From assembly GCA_022453515.1 (NCBI GenBank), contig JAJNNY010000047.1, forward strand, positions 186,001 to 250,000: a stretch of 64,000 nucleotides of DNA, read 5' to 3'. Source of the DNA: Astrocystis sublimbata. Its lineage: Eukaryota > Ascomycota > Sordariomycetes > Xylariales > Xylariaceae. Below are positions 10,800-23,100 of the stretch, piece by piece. The position numbers and the translations under genes are program-made. Each line of letters starts with the position of its first letter. Within the stretch, counting starts at the first letter, position 1. The notes under the pieces are model-generated. The model saw only the letters and a list, made by a program, of their open reading frames with translations, did not search any database and was not told the origin of the DNA.

Positions 10800-13406
10800 A
10801 TCCTAATCTAGGGGCAGGGGTTGGAAAAAGCGAAATAGTAAGCTCGTGCCAGAGAACGTCAAATCGGGAACTATGGTAGACAGACCCAAGACAACACCAC
10901 CACTAAGCTGCATCAACCAAAATCGTCTTACCAACACTGTCTGCTCAAGTACAAACATACTGGAACGCCTACATCACCTCCATCGTCTCGGTCAAATTCG
11001 CATCCATCGCATTTACTCCGGCGCTATCACGACCCTATCTTTGGCATTATTATAATTGAGCGGTAGTCATTAAAAGACTAATCGGAGGGGCTTCGGGCGG
11101 CAGTGAGGAAAAAAGGAATCTTGGCTCTGACGGGCGCTTTGACTCCCCTTGCGCGGGGAATGGCGGAGGGCCAGGGAACAATGTATTATGTATGTCAGCA
11201 TTTACACACATGCACGCGGAGACGCTTTAGGGAGCTTCCCTTTTACGCTGTCATTTCCGCCTTTGCATGTGACGTCAAACCAACCCCATGTACTACTATT
11301 CGAGATAGGTATTTGACATACGTATATTCCAACTATGGGAATAGAACGACGTACATACATCGTATATCGGCTCATTCAAAATAGCTTATATTACAGTACC
11401 TACATCAACCATGATTTGAGAACCAAGCGCAACCGCAGTACGGATGTTGCGCGCATCTGGGATGGGACTGAAACGAACACATGCGCGCGCGCGCAACTGA
11501 TGAGGCGAAGACCGAATGTAACGATAGGTCACAGCATCTGATAAGCCCGCTCATTCATTTTTGTCATTTCTCACCCCACGTAACCTCTCGGTAACCCCCA
11601 CGGAACAATAGAGTACGGTAGGGAACAGAGAACAGACAGGCCTAAATTCGGCTCGTTCCACCTGAAGAATTTCGGCTGGCAAATTTTCACCAGCAATCAC
11701 CTGTCGTCAAGGGTCTGGTCTGTCTGCCTGCCCGTTCCGCTGCACCACGGCCATTCTAGGCGTAAGTACATTACACTAAAAGCTGTGTGCCGATGTATGG
11801 TCCATACCTAAGCGTGCTGTCCCGCTCAGAACCCGCTTAAGAACTGTACAGTAGCGTCTTGTACGGTGACTCGGGTGACAGCGGCCAGCCCACACCCCTT
11901 CCCCTTCCCCTGCATTACGCCTGTCCGCGGCGGCGGGCCGGCCAGCTTGGATGGTGAGCACTAACACCTATGCGGTCATAGCGTAAGTGTCTGTCTGTCT
12001 GTCGGGTTGTACGGAGTCCACATCTAGGGCCAGGTTTGAAATCCTATCCTTCTGTACACCTACATACTGCTTGCTCCGCAACTCCTTTGACGGCCCTCAG
12101 GATGAAAGTACTGCGGCGAAGTCAGTCGTCCACCATGAAGAGTTGCGGAGAGCGCATGATGTTCCAAAAGTTTAACTCGGAATTGATTCGGCATTGAAAC
12201 ATGATGCCTATTTGGGCGTCTGAGGCGGCGCAGAAGCTACAATACTTCGTAGGACACAGCGATATGGTAGGCGAGTAGCAGCGTACTCGTACACACTTAC
12301 GTCTAGATACTACGAATGAGCTGTTACTCTTTGATGGTAGTGATGGGTTCGTGTATTGGGGGTGGGACTATTTGAACCCTGAATGCCTGACTGCAAATAG
12401 ATAGGATTGCACACATCGGAAAATGTGGGTTCACGTCTTGGATCCAAACAGAGAACCTCTCTCGCCTCTTCCCACAATATCACAATATTGTATGTGCCTT
12501 GGATGCTTGGTCAGTAAGGGTGGCTCAGGTGGTTCACATCTCACACGAACAGGTCCAGCATAAACAGACGATTACTTGAGTTGGGTGCTAGTTCATGTCT
12601 TGGACTCATGATTGGAGGATAGATGCGGCTGCTGCAACTCCTACTCATTCTTGCAGGTGTCAATCAAACCGAACTGTGGCCGCAGCAAAGCAGAGTTGAA
12701 ACAATCTCAAAAGCCGTGGATGTTGCAAACGCACACGAACCATGTTCGATTCAAATCCCGAAGTTCGTTCCCCCACGAACCACGAACCAGGAAACATGAT
12801 GAGATGCAGTATCCCAGCTGAACAAAACCACAGAATCTGGCTGCGTTACCGAGCGAGCTGTCGATCCAGAGCAGCCAAAACCACGGAATAGCAAAGCAAG
12901 CAAGCAGCACGTCGCCAATGAGAGGAGGAGCAGCAGGAACGAATTCAGGGCTGCATTTTCGGCACTAAAGTCAAACTAGTATCAGATCATCCAAGCCAGG
13001 CTCGGTCAGGAGCCAGCTGTCAAAAGATGTTAGTTAGCGCGCTACCGCACAGACATAATCCACTCCTTGTTATATGATATGCGTTTGTTTACGTAGAACA
13101 ACCTGGGCAATAACATTCAAACTCACATGACTTGTGCAATCTGCAGCAGGCTCGGGGGAGATACGGAGTAAACAAAACAGAATAGAACAAAGGGAATTCG
13201 TATTCAAACTATCATGTACTGTCTACATTCTATATCCCATCACTTATGATGTCCGTTCATAGCGTCCAGGGGTGGATCAGCCAACCATCGGCGAACTTCT
13301 GCCGAACCATTCGGAAAACCGTCCGAGTACTTCCTAGGGTGCTAGGTACTTAGCTAGGGAGGTGAGTTATCACAAGCCTGCCTATCTATCACAGGATCCA
13401 CCAACT
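10800..13406. other. Intergenic, no gene seen
   Basis: 2.6 kb with no supportable gene. It has a short (GC)n run near 11483-11493 and many stop codons in all frames. Around 12400-12600 two stretches share a motif resembling a tRNA B box (see findings). Confidence 0.5.
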
Positions 13407-14719
13407 CTAGAGACGCGAGATCTCGAGTCCGACCCCGGAGCCCGGAGCGCACTTGTGCCCCGGCGCCACGGGCTGCTGCGCAGCTAGCTTGCCTCCGGTG
13501 CAGATCGCAAAGTGCATCCCGTCGGGAAGACAGGTGAGCTGGCCGTCGGTGCATTCTCCGCCGGAGCCCGGGCCCACGGCGACCTTGCTGGACTCCGCCG
13601 CGGGGGCCGAGCTAGCAGGTGCCGGAACCATGGTGGTGAGGGTGGTCATGATCGTGACGACCTCGGTTCCGCTGTTGGGGGGAGGGCACATGGTGGCGGC
13701 TGGGGCGGAGCTTGCGGACTCGACCACACTTGTGGATGAAGAGTTCGCTGGTGCAGAGCTGGAGCTCATAGGTGCTGAGGACGACACCGCGGCGGAGGAT
13801 GATGATGACGACGATGATGCCTTGGGGGACGAACCGCCGTCGCCGTTGTTGGCTGGGGCCTTACGGGCGCGGGGGTTGCCATCACACACCTGCTTGAAGA
13901 GGTTGTCGCCCTCGGGACGGTCCACCGACTTGCCGGGGTCAGGGTAGGCCACAGAGATCTGCTCGCGCTGTGCATCCGAGGTAGTGCATCCGCCGGCAAA
14001 GTCTCCCATGTTTGCCATGAACAATTCGGGGTAGTCATTGTCCCGGGTTGCCATGAGAGCGTCACGGCGGTCCGGCAGACTCATGCGCTTCTTATTGCTG
14101 GGAAGAATGGTAATAGGGGCGCAGTTCACTGTGATAATGTTAGCAGTTTGAAAAAGATACTTAGGAAGATGTAACATACTATAGTACTCCGGCTGGCCAC
14201 CGATTCTCGAAACCCACGCTAAGAGAAATGGTCAGTTAAAATCTTTCGCTTAGGGGTGGGAGGGGTTGACTACTTACTCCAAGCCATCGTCCAATTAGTG
14301 CCAGTCTCAATACCTTCTGGGATCTGGAACGTATATTTGTCGATGTTGTCGCCGTCTAGGTTGCCTTTCTGGTTGCGCGCCGGGCAGCCACCTTCGATAG
14401 AGTGAATGACCATCCAGGGCGAATCCTTGTCTGGAAGTCCGCGACTGAGCGCGATTTGACACGATCCGCCGCCGTGGACAGCATGTCCCGAGAAGGTAAG
14501 TGTCTGGTCCTCGCCAATGGCCATCGGCGTGGGCTCACCATCGATGATGTATGATTGTCCAGGGGGGATCTTGCATGGGAAGTCTGAGCCCGTAGAGGAG
14601 ACGGGGTTAGTAGGGCCATCGGACACGAATTTATAGGGCTTGGGGCTCTCCAGGACCACGTGTGCCGCTGATAAGGATATCAGTAGAAGGGAAGTGAGTG
14701 AGTATCTGTAAGAAGGCAT
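13407..14719 (-). CDS. Secreted LPMO-like protein with C-terminal chitin-binding-type module, 3 exons
   Basis: Exons (minus) 14719-14278, 14218-14180 and 14128-13407 give 400 residues. Residues 1-19 form a signal peptide. Cleavage after Ala-Ala would expose His20 as the first residue, as lytic polysaccharide monooxygenases (LPMOs) need for their copper brace. A second candidate copper ligand is His82 in GHAVHGGGSCQ, and the catalytic-domain end has EYYMNCAPITI. A long Ser/Ala-rich linker (~200-320) separates this from a Cys-rich C-terminal module (~340-385) containing GECTDGQLTCLPDG and HFAICTGG, similar to CBM19-type chitin-binding repeats. LPMOs oxidatively cut crystalline chitin or cellulose; the C-terminal module points to chitin. 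I cannot assign the AA family. The small middle exon was found by frame continuity and restores the YYMNC motif. Confidence 0.85.
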
Positions 14720-15607
14720 CTTGACTGCGTTCAGGAATCAGAAGTGATATTTGTAAGGTAAATGGGTTGTCAGGGAAAGTCTGTGCTTCGAAGTTTGTGT
14801 GGAAGGATGATGTCGTTGTCGAGGTTGACTGGTTGAAGCCTTAATTCTGGCCATGGCAATTCTGGCAGGTTAAATATACGTGAATCTGAAATAACCCTTA
14901 TTCCTAAGGCACCAAGACTTCCACACAATCGTATTGTTCCCATTGGGGTAAAGGTGAGCCTTCATCCTATGTTGAAGCAAAGGGCAAATTGAAAGTAAGA
15001 ACTTAGTTCTTGGACGAGTTGTTACTGGGTCTTGTCAACGAATGATTGGGTTTCACCGGCCGAAATCCGTGACAAGCAGGCCCCAGTGAACATAAGTCAT
15101 TGTGTTTATTGTGTCAGAGAGTCTTCAAAGACCAGTCGGTTGTGTCTGTGTGGCCTTGTTTGTTGTGACTTACAATAGGTCATGATGGCGTTGATTGTTG
15201 CCATCTCGAACAAAGCCCAAGAATAGATACTAGTCTAGAACAGCGGTACCTTTGCCTCTTGGGAAGCATCGCCAGTCTTCTAATTGGACTGAGGCAGAAC
15301 TGTGGTGACTACCTATACGTAATGATGGTTTCAGCCAGTTCTCAGAGATATTAATGAAGATTGAAGTGAGGTGACGAATGCCATGAACTACGCGTTGCGA
15401 AGACACAAGCTAATATTTGAGGCACATACATATTGGTTCTCGTTCCGCTTGTCGTTATCGCCTTCAACGTAGATACAATATCACGGCGCACAGGTGGCAA
15501 CATTGAAACTTGTGTCATTGATGATTGAAAGACGAGTGAGCAAGTATCTATCCCTAGACTCAGTGATACTCTTTCATCCTACCATCTCAACACATCGCCC
15601 TGCCCCC
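14720..15607. other. Intergenic, no gene seen
   Basis: Promoter region of the LPMO-like gene and 3' flank of the lectin gene. No coding potential or notable repeats seen. Confidence 0.5.
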
Positions 15608-16073
15608 TCAGCCCTCCTTCATCGTATTAGAAGCCCAGATCGCAGTACCCTTGTAAACAACCACATTGCCGTCGTTCTGGACAGCGACAATACAGGTGTT
15701 GTCTCCCGCAGGGTCGGCGGTGTCGGTGTGCCAGATAGCCGTCTGTGAGTTGTCGCTGCAGCACACAATGGTTATGTCAGCCCCAAGCCATCATCCATGC
15801 AACTATGATAAGAGAGGGAATACGGCAAAGAAGGGATCATGCAATGGCTTGTTCAATCACGTACTACAGGCAGAAGTTGCCGTCGTTTTGCATCTGGACG
15901 CCGTGCACGTCTTCCGTCTCGTCGGGCGTGTTCTGCCACTTGCATTCGCCGTCGTGGTACACGGCGATCTTGCCGTCGTCTTGCATCCTAAGCTCGGTCG
16001 AGCCGTCCGAGCTGAAGATGCTCTCGCCTACGCGGAGCCACTCGCCGTTTCCAAGCGTGTTTTTGCCGGACAT
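15608..16073 (-). CDS. GNA-like (bulb-type) mannose-binding lectin, 2 exons
   Basis: Exons (minus) 16073-15865 and 15755-15608 give 118 residues, the usual size of a single B-lectin domain. Three copies of the mannose-binding signature QxDxNxVxY are recognisable: MQDDGKIAVY, MQNDGNFCLY and VQNDGNVVVY. The 109-nt intron (GTACGT donor, TGCAG acceptor) splits the Tyr codon of the second motif; splicing restores CLYDNSQ, which supports the model. There is no signal peptide, so the lectin is probably cytosolic or exported unconventionally, as in other fungal GNA-like lectins. Such lectins often deter predators or bind foreign glycans. An in-frame ATG ten codons upstream exists, but MSGKNTLGNGEWL is the natural domain start. 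Confidence 0.9.
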
Positions 16074-18555
16074 CTTGAGTGGGTTCGGAAGTGAAAGGGT
16101 CAAGTGGGAGATGGGGTCAAGTGGAAATATGTGTTGAAGGTGCTTGAGTGCTTTGTGTCAAGGGATACAATGATTCACGCAGGTATTCTCGGACGAGGAG
16201 ATGGGCTGCTTTATATACCTCGCCAAGTTGTCTTGCTATGGGCAGCAACTAGTATCCGTCATCTATCTTGTCACATCGCTCGGCCAGCGTTTCCTGCAAT
16301 GTAACTCGGGCTTCCGACGGAGCTGACCTCTGCCCTATGATATCAAACCCACTCCGCCGTCCCCTCAACTCAGAGTTAAGCGCTCAACCTTCGAGTAGTA
16401 CCCTTTGTTCAGCTGCATGCCACAAGCCACTATCGTGAGAGCTACTCAAGACCCGCTCCTGCCCGCCTGCCCCAATGTAACTCTGAGACGCACATGAAGA
16501 CCCCTCAAGCAGTGAGAGTTGCATCATCGTGGGTCTTCCTTGTGATTTTCTCTCAATGAAGTCGCCCTGCAGCTGCACGTAGCACCAGAGCCCAAGGGTC
16601 TCGATGCCACATAGTTATTCGCCAGCAACGAAGCCGGCTCCGTAGATCAGCGACTGAAGCCGGCAGAAGCAGCAAATCACAACCTCCCCCTCACTGGAAC
16701 TAGATGTACGTCGTGCCGCTTTCGAGGAGCAGAGCGGCACAGCAGGTAGAGAGCGCTTGGCGGGTGGATGGGCTATGCCGACGGATCTGTGCGTAGGGAC
16801 GGACGATGCGTGGGCTGCAGGCAGCCATCGAACAGATAGATCCCAGTAGGTTAGGTTAGCTGTATCCATCCAGCCCTTCTCAGCCCATTCATCCCCGTAA
16901 ACCATTTACCTGGCTGGGCACAGAATTGGCGCGACAATTGAGGGCCCGGCTCGATTAAGTTCGTGGTTACATGGGGCTTCTTGACGTAAGTCGTCCAAAG
17001 CAATCGGCGCAGCCCCTCAATATAGACGTGTGCGGGGTTGAAGTTCTGACGAAGGGGTCCAGACTTCATGTTCATGTGTGACGTTGGGATAAGCAATTTG
17101 GGCCCCTTACGAGGGTACGCGATGCTGTGCGACTCTGACTTCCGATTGCTCTAACTTCCGATTGTTTCTGAGCGACGTAACACCTACGAAAGCTGACATA
17201 TGAGATACCTAATGACGTAGACAGAGTCTCTGTGAGCGTTGCGAAAGCACTCTTCCGTGCACGATCGAGTCTCAGACACGGAAGATGCGAGCGAGTTCAG
17301 ATAATTCCCTTTCGTGGCCAGAATGCCAGCCCGGTCAACACTATCCGAGATCGAGCAGCGAAATCGGCAGCCTGTTGATCTTGAATGCCCATGCATCACT
17401 ACCACTGTGCGACTGACTATCTAATCCTATCCTATCACGAGGGGTTGCCCCTGTCTGATGAAACACTGCAGTCGTCGGCTGACAGGCAATCAGTCCACTC
17501 ATACAGATTGTTGATGTGTAGAAGTGGGCGGTATGTTGCCAGCTAACTCCCTAGTCACACAGCCACATGGGGAAGCAATAATTCTCAACGCGTCGATTGC
17601 TTCTTTCTGCAGTTGCGGGTTGACGATAGATTGATACGCCGTGTTTACAGCCCCATGCAAGCGACTCGATTAGGGGAATCCGAGGCGTTATAAGTGAGGT
17701 ACTGCATGACTGGTAGAACTGAAAGTGTTGAGTGATAAATTATATCGCAACTCTTAGAAGACACATCTATGAGGCATCAGTACATTTCCACCTTGCACTC
17801 CAGTAAAGTGAGGGGTAAGGGTACCAAGTGGCAAGCTAAGATTAGCTAGCTACTGTACAAACGCCAATAATTCGAGCGTATAATGTCGTTCCGTCAGTTC
17901 CGCTGGCGTCATTATGCGATTCTCTACGGCTTGTCGTGCATACGGACTCGGGCCAGAACGACGCCAGCGTCGCAGTCCATGCGGACGGGTCGCTGCCTTC
18001 GGGACTCGGCAACATGCGCCAGAGCGGGTCACCGGCAAGGGGTAACACGCGGGGTCGAAAGTTACAGTAGTTACAGGTAACACTTGATGAGGCGGAGGAG
18101 GTATGCGGAAAGCTTCTTGCCTTCATTTTGGCAGCGACCCTGACGGGTTTCATCATGAACTCGGGAGCACCTTGGCAAGGTGAGACCAAAGTATGAGTGA
18201 GTTGAGTTTAGGATCAGGGAATATTACAACAAGAAAGTATCAGCAAGGCACGCGAAGGAAGAATGTTGTGAAATAACTTTTATTGTCATTTTGCTACGGC
18301 TAGCTCATCCCTAATGGTGTGCCGCTCTGGTAAATGTAGGCGGATATGTCTCATTGCTGAAGGTAGGAATCTCGACATCATATGCGTCTCTCAAATCCCT
18401 CATCGCTAATCTATGATATAGTATGGTCTAAAAATGCGTACGCTGGATGCTAACGTGGGTCTCCTCAGTCTTTTATTAAGTATAAATCGTATTATGAAAT
18501 GATAGATGTCTTTTTTCGCTTTTCGGACGGCGCCATCCTCGAGATGGGTGTCTGT
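16074..18555. other. Intergenic, no gene seen
   Basis: Lectin promoter, then ~2.3 kb without a supportable gene. A 115-codon minus ORF at 17842-18189 lacks domains, a signal peptide or neighbouring exons. The right end is the 3' flank of the ABC transporter. Confidence 0.5.
16209..16217 (-). promoter_or_regulatory. Candidate TATA box of the lectin gene
   Basis: TATATAAAG on the minus strand, ~136 bp upstream of the lectin start codon, in otherwise mixed-composition DNA. Confidence 0.45.
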
Positions 18556-21500
18556 CTATCGTCTGTTCCAGTTCAGGAAGCGTGTCTAGGAATTCAAGGT
18601 CAGCATGTCTTACATCTGCAGATCAGTAGTTGATGAATAGGGCAGTGAACTTACGGCAGTGAATAGAATGATGGTGTTGCTAGCCACGAAAGCGATGAAG
18701 ATACCCAGATCCCTCCATCTCGTGTCGAAGGTGTACTCGAAAGCTCCGTAGAACTGGTCGCCGAGCGTATAGGCACAGTACTCGCAGTTGCTAGTATTGT
18801 CGTCCACCAGGTAGCCGGAGCCTCCAGCGGCGAAGAAATCCTTCATGTAAGTTCCGCAGGTCTGTCCGTCCGGTGCGGTAAAGGCGTTCAATTCGCCGCT
18901 CGTGCACTTCACAGCGAGGCCGTGGAGAGCGGTCGTGATGGTTCCACTGATGAGACGGGTGAAGGGATCGAGCTGGTAGAGCCACGCCTTCCAGAAGCCA
19001 GGCATCTGTGGGTAAGGAATGGTGACGCCGCAGAACAGGGAGAAGGTAATGACGATGAAGGGGTCGTACTGGCTGGACACGAATGCCGAAGGCGAGATCG
19101 CGGCAAGCACCTGACCGAGAGAGACGGCGAATAGCTCAGTGATAAGGATCATGAAGTACTGGTATCCTGCGCGCGACGACTCGGCTTGGAAGCCAGGGAT
19201 GAAGTAGAGGGGCAGGAAGAACAGGACAGAGCATAGGATCGAGTAAGGGAGCTCGGCAATGACCATGGCCAGGGTGAAAGTGAACGAGCTGTACATCTTA
19301 CTCAATTGTTCTCGGAAGAAGATGGCACGTTTGATGATGAACATGAGCTCAACCTGGGGCAATAGCAAAGCGGGAAGCACGGTGATCTGGAACATGACGA
19401 AGACCTTGTACTGCAGCGAGGATCGCGAATCATCCAGCTGGAGATATGTCAAACCTGTCAACAGAGCGATAATAACGTGGTTGAAGACACGGGTGAACAA
19501 GTAGTTAGGTGAGCGCCAGTAGGAGATGTTGGTCCGCTTGACGACGATCTTGATCTGATGCCAGAGAGGCGAAGCGTACTCCTTTTCCAGGCTCAGATCG
19601 ACTTCTGCAGCAGCCTTCTTGCCAGCCTCCCTGAACTGAGAGATTCTGTCTTTGACGTTGGCCATTTCAGGACTTTCCTCGAAGATATCGGCCCAGTCTC
19701 GATCACCAATGCGTGCGCTGCTACCAGCACCGACCGCCTCAAGCATATACTCGGCGATGTTGTCAGACGGCCCGGCGACGGCACCGTGACGACCAAGATA
19801 GTCTCTAAGAACATGAGCATCCTTGCCAATGTCGCCAAAGTAGACGCAGCGGCCACCACGCTGCAAGAGAAGCAGCCTGTCAAAGTTCTCAAACAAAGCA
19901 GCATTAGGCTGGTGGATGGTGCAGAGAATGGCTTGGCCGGCAGCAGCAAGCTTCTTCAAGAATCGGACAATGTTGAAGGCACTTTGGCTGTCAAGACCAG
20001 ATGTCGGCTCGTCCAGGAACAGAAGAAGCTGAGGCTTGGCTGCTAGTTCGACGCCAATGGTGACACGCTTGCGCTGCTCAACGGTAAGGCCAGCTTCAGG
20101 GGTACCAATAATGCAATCAGCAATTGACTCCATTTCCAGCAGAGCAATGATTTCCTCAACGTAGGAGTACTTCTCAGACTGAGGGGTTTCGAAGGACTGT
20201 CGAAGGTCGGCCGAGAATCGAAGAGCCTCGCGCACAGTCTGGGTAGGGTCGTGCATATCGAGCTGCTCGGCGTAGGATGTCGATCGTTGGAATTCCTTGC
20301 CGGGCTTCGATCCGTCCACTAGGATATCGCCATGGATCACACCGATGTTTTTCCTCGCAGCCAACACATCCAGCAGTGTAGTTTTTCCAGCACCGGAGGC
20401 ACCCATGAGGGCAGTAAGCTCGCCGGGTTGGCAGTAACCGTAAACACTGTTCAGGAGACGTCTGGTGCCGCCGGGGACTGGGACATCATAGTTGAGATCC
20501 TCCCATGTCAAGACACTAGTCGAATCAATCTTAAGGGCCGAGCCCTCCGCCTGCGTCCTGGATTTCGTTCGCTGAAGCCTTTTGCTGTCAAGTGCCTTAT
20601 TCAACTTCTTCCTCTCCTCGTTTGGAGGTACGAAAACCTTGGCCGTGTTACCTCCCATTCCGTATTTGACGAATTCACCAAGAACGACATTCATAATCAG
20701 GAAGAAAGCGATAATGCCGATGATAATGCCGAAGTTTCGCCACAGGTCCTCCGGGCGGTAGGTGAAGCCTTGCGTGATGTAGTCCGCGCCGCTGATGGTA
20801 GTAGTACCCGGCTTCGAGCCAGCCAGAGTGCAGACCTGGTTGCTGATGTTGTCGTAGCCAGGCCCAGCCGGGATAAGGGACTCGGCTGTGCAAGTTAATT
20901 CGGCATGACCAAACTCATTTGCCATTAGACTGGAGAACGACAAGCCAAGTGCGTTGATGTAGAATATCCACCGAAGCCAAACTTGCTGGGATTGGTACTG
21001 AATCAAATATCCAGACGTGAGAATGAACAGCGTGACTGTGACGACAGCAAACTTGATGGCATAGTCGAAGTCGGGACTCAAGCAACCAATGATACGGAAG
21101 TACAGCGTCATAGCAATATTTCCTACCAGAATGAGGAGGTAGAAAATGAAGAATTGGCCGGCTGTCCGTGTCAGATTCGACAGGAAGTACACAATGACAG
21201 AGAAGACAAGGATTTGCACTGCAGAGAATGCCGTATCCACGAAGATTTGCGCTATCCACAGAGCAGAGGGCCGATGGAACGCGTATGCTTTGTGTTTGTT
21301 GACGACCGGTCGACCCGTCATTGTTGAACCTAGCTCCGAGAAGGCCTGGAAAGCGTTGAACAGGAGGGAAATGAACAGTAGACCACCTTTGCTGAAAGCG
21401 CTGGCTGAAGTTTGACCGAGATTGAGGTAGAGAGTGCCGAGGACTATAGCAATGACGATGGTGCGGAGCCATGAGAGCGACAGACCAAGCTTGTCTTGGA

Positions 21501-23100
21501 GCTTCAGGACAAATTGACGTTTCATCAGCGCCAACACCTGTTGATGGAAGCCAACGCTGTACACAGATCGCTTGGCACCACGGCGCTTGGCCTCCAGCAC
21601 GGCTGTGCGGAAGTCGTCGTGTTTGTGAGTTTCGGTCTCCAATCGCTCCTTGTAGTTGGTCATTTCGGCGTCCAATTGCTGGGCGTACTTGGAATTTTCA
21701 AACGCTTGGTTCAGGGTCACGGGGCTGTGAGGAGCATTTGCAGGAGAGTACCCGTCGGAGTATTCACGTTCAAACTCATCGGTGCAGCCCGTCACGTAGT
21801 CAGGAGTTGTCTGTCGGGGCCGGGGGAGGAAGCCTAGGCCTTCGAAATAGCTTCTTGCCTCAGTCGTAGGGCCGAAGTAAACCTGTTTGCCAGAGTCGAT
21901 TACGAGAATCTTGTCAAAGAGCTTGTAGATGTTCTCCGAGGCCTGGTACAATGACACAAAAGTCGATGTCTTGTACAGGTTGGTCTGGATGCGCAGAGAC
22001 TTGGCGAAATCGAGTGCCGTACTCGCGTCAAGACCACGAGTACTGTTGTCCCACGACAAGACGCAAGCATTTGTGATCATCATCTCGGCGATGGATACAC
22101 GTTTCCGCTCACCTCCAGATACACCACGCACGAGCGCATCGCCTACAACGGTGTTCCTGGTGTGCTCGATGTTGAACATCTTCAGAAGCGTGGTGATGAC
22201 GTCGCTTTTGAATTTTGCCTTGTCAACACCTGCAGGGAGCTTGTTAGGAACCTTGGTGTCGATGGCGAAACCCAAGGTCTGTTCCACGTTGAGAGTTGCT
22301 AGATGGATATCGTCCTCCTGGTTGTAGACAGCCTCGCCTCGGTACTCCTTGAATTCCTTGTCGGTGAAAGGGCCATACCGAACATCGCCAGTGACGCCTG
22401 TGTAGCCCCAGCGCTGATTGGCAATTGACTTGAGGAAGGTCGTGCATCCGGATCCGGGCCGTCCCAACACCAACACCATTTCGCCGGGGTTGACAACACC
22501 CCTGAAGTTGTCTAGTAAAGTAGCCTCAACGCCCTTTCTACCTTTGCCGATGAGGTTCATGAATGGGGTCCAGTAATCCACGAAGTCGACGAAAGCATCC
22601 GGAAACGTTTTGACGTAATTGGTCATGCCGCCCATGCCCTTGACAGTCAGACCATCCCAATACACACCAATATGCTTATCCTTGATACCAGCTTCTTTCT
22701 CGGCATCAAGTCCACCACGCAGGACTTCTTCCAAGTCGAATTCCCCCTCGGAAGTTTCTGATCCCGTGACTTCGGCCTTCATGCCTTTCTCGGGGTCTGC
22801 TGCCCGATGACTGTTTCTCCGACTGGCCTTCGACAAGCCTGACATTGAGCGTCGAAGCTCTGCAAAATCGGCCTCGGCCTGTTCGATTGAAACACCCGAT
22901 TGCACGCGTGAGAAGCCATTGGGGTTGCTCTGTCTAGCCTTCTCGCGCATCTCCTCGGAAGAATCTGAGAAGGTCGGGATGGAAGCTGCTGAGAGGCGAT
23001 TGCTCTGTGTCGACGGCACGGCGTCGGAGTTGGCGGCCCGTGTTGATTCAGGGGACCGCAAGCCGCCCACCGGCGTCTTCTCCGGGTCGTGGTCGGTCAT
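18556..23100 (-). CDS. PDR-type (ABCG) multidrug ABC transporter
   Basis: A long exon (23100-18655) plus a proposed short last exon (18585-18556) give 1491 residues. The layout is NBD-TMD-NBD-TMD, the reverse order typical of pleiotropic drug resistance pumps. NBD1 has the fungal-type Walker A GRPGSGCTT, signature VSGGERKRVSIAE and degenerate Walker B LSWDNSTRGLDA. NBD2 has Walker A GASGAGKTTLLD, LTVEQRKRVTIG and LLFLDEPTSGLDSQ. Each TMD has six hydrophobic helices and Cys-bearing extracellular loops. Asymmetric NBDs of this kind are usual in the family. These plasma-membrane pumps export fungicides, plant defence compounds and metabolites. Without the last intron the frame runs on to a stop at 18610 with an odd tail. 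The intron 18654-18586 has GTAAGT, a GCTGAC branch point and CTAG, and yields a basic C terminus (RFLNWNRR). Confidence 0.95.

Noticed and set aside
13453..13947. Plus-strand open frame over the LPMO-like gene
   Set aside because: Antisense shadow of the Ser/Ala-rich linker; no independent features.
17842..18189. Minus-strand ORF of 115 codons
   Set aside because: No conserved motif, no signal peptide, atypical composition; likely chance.
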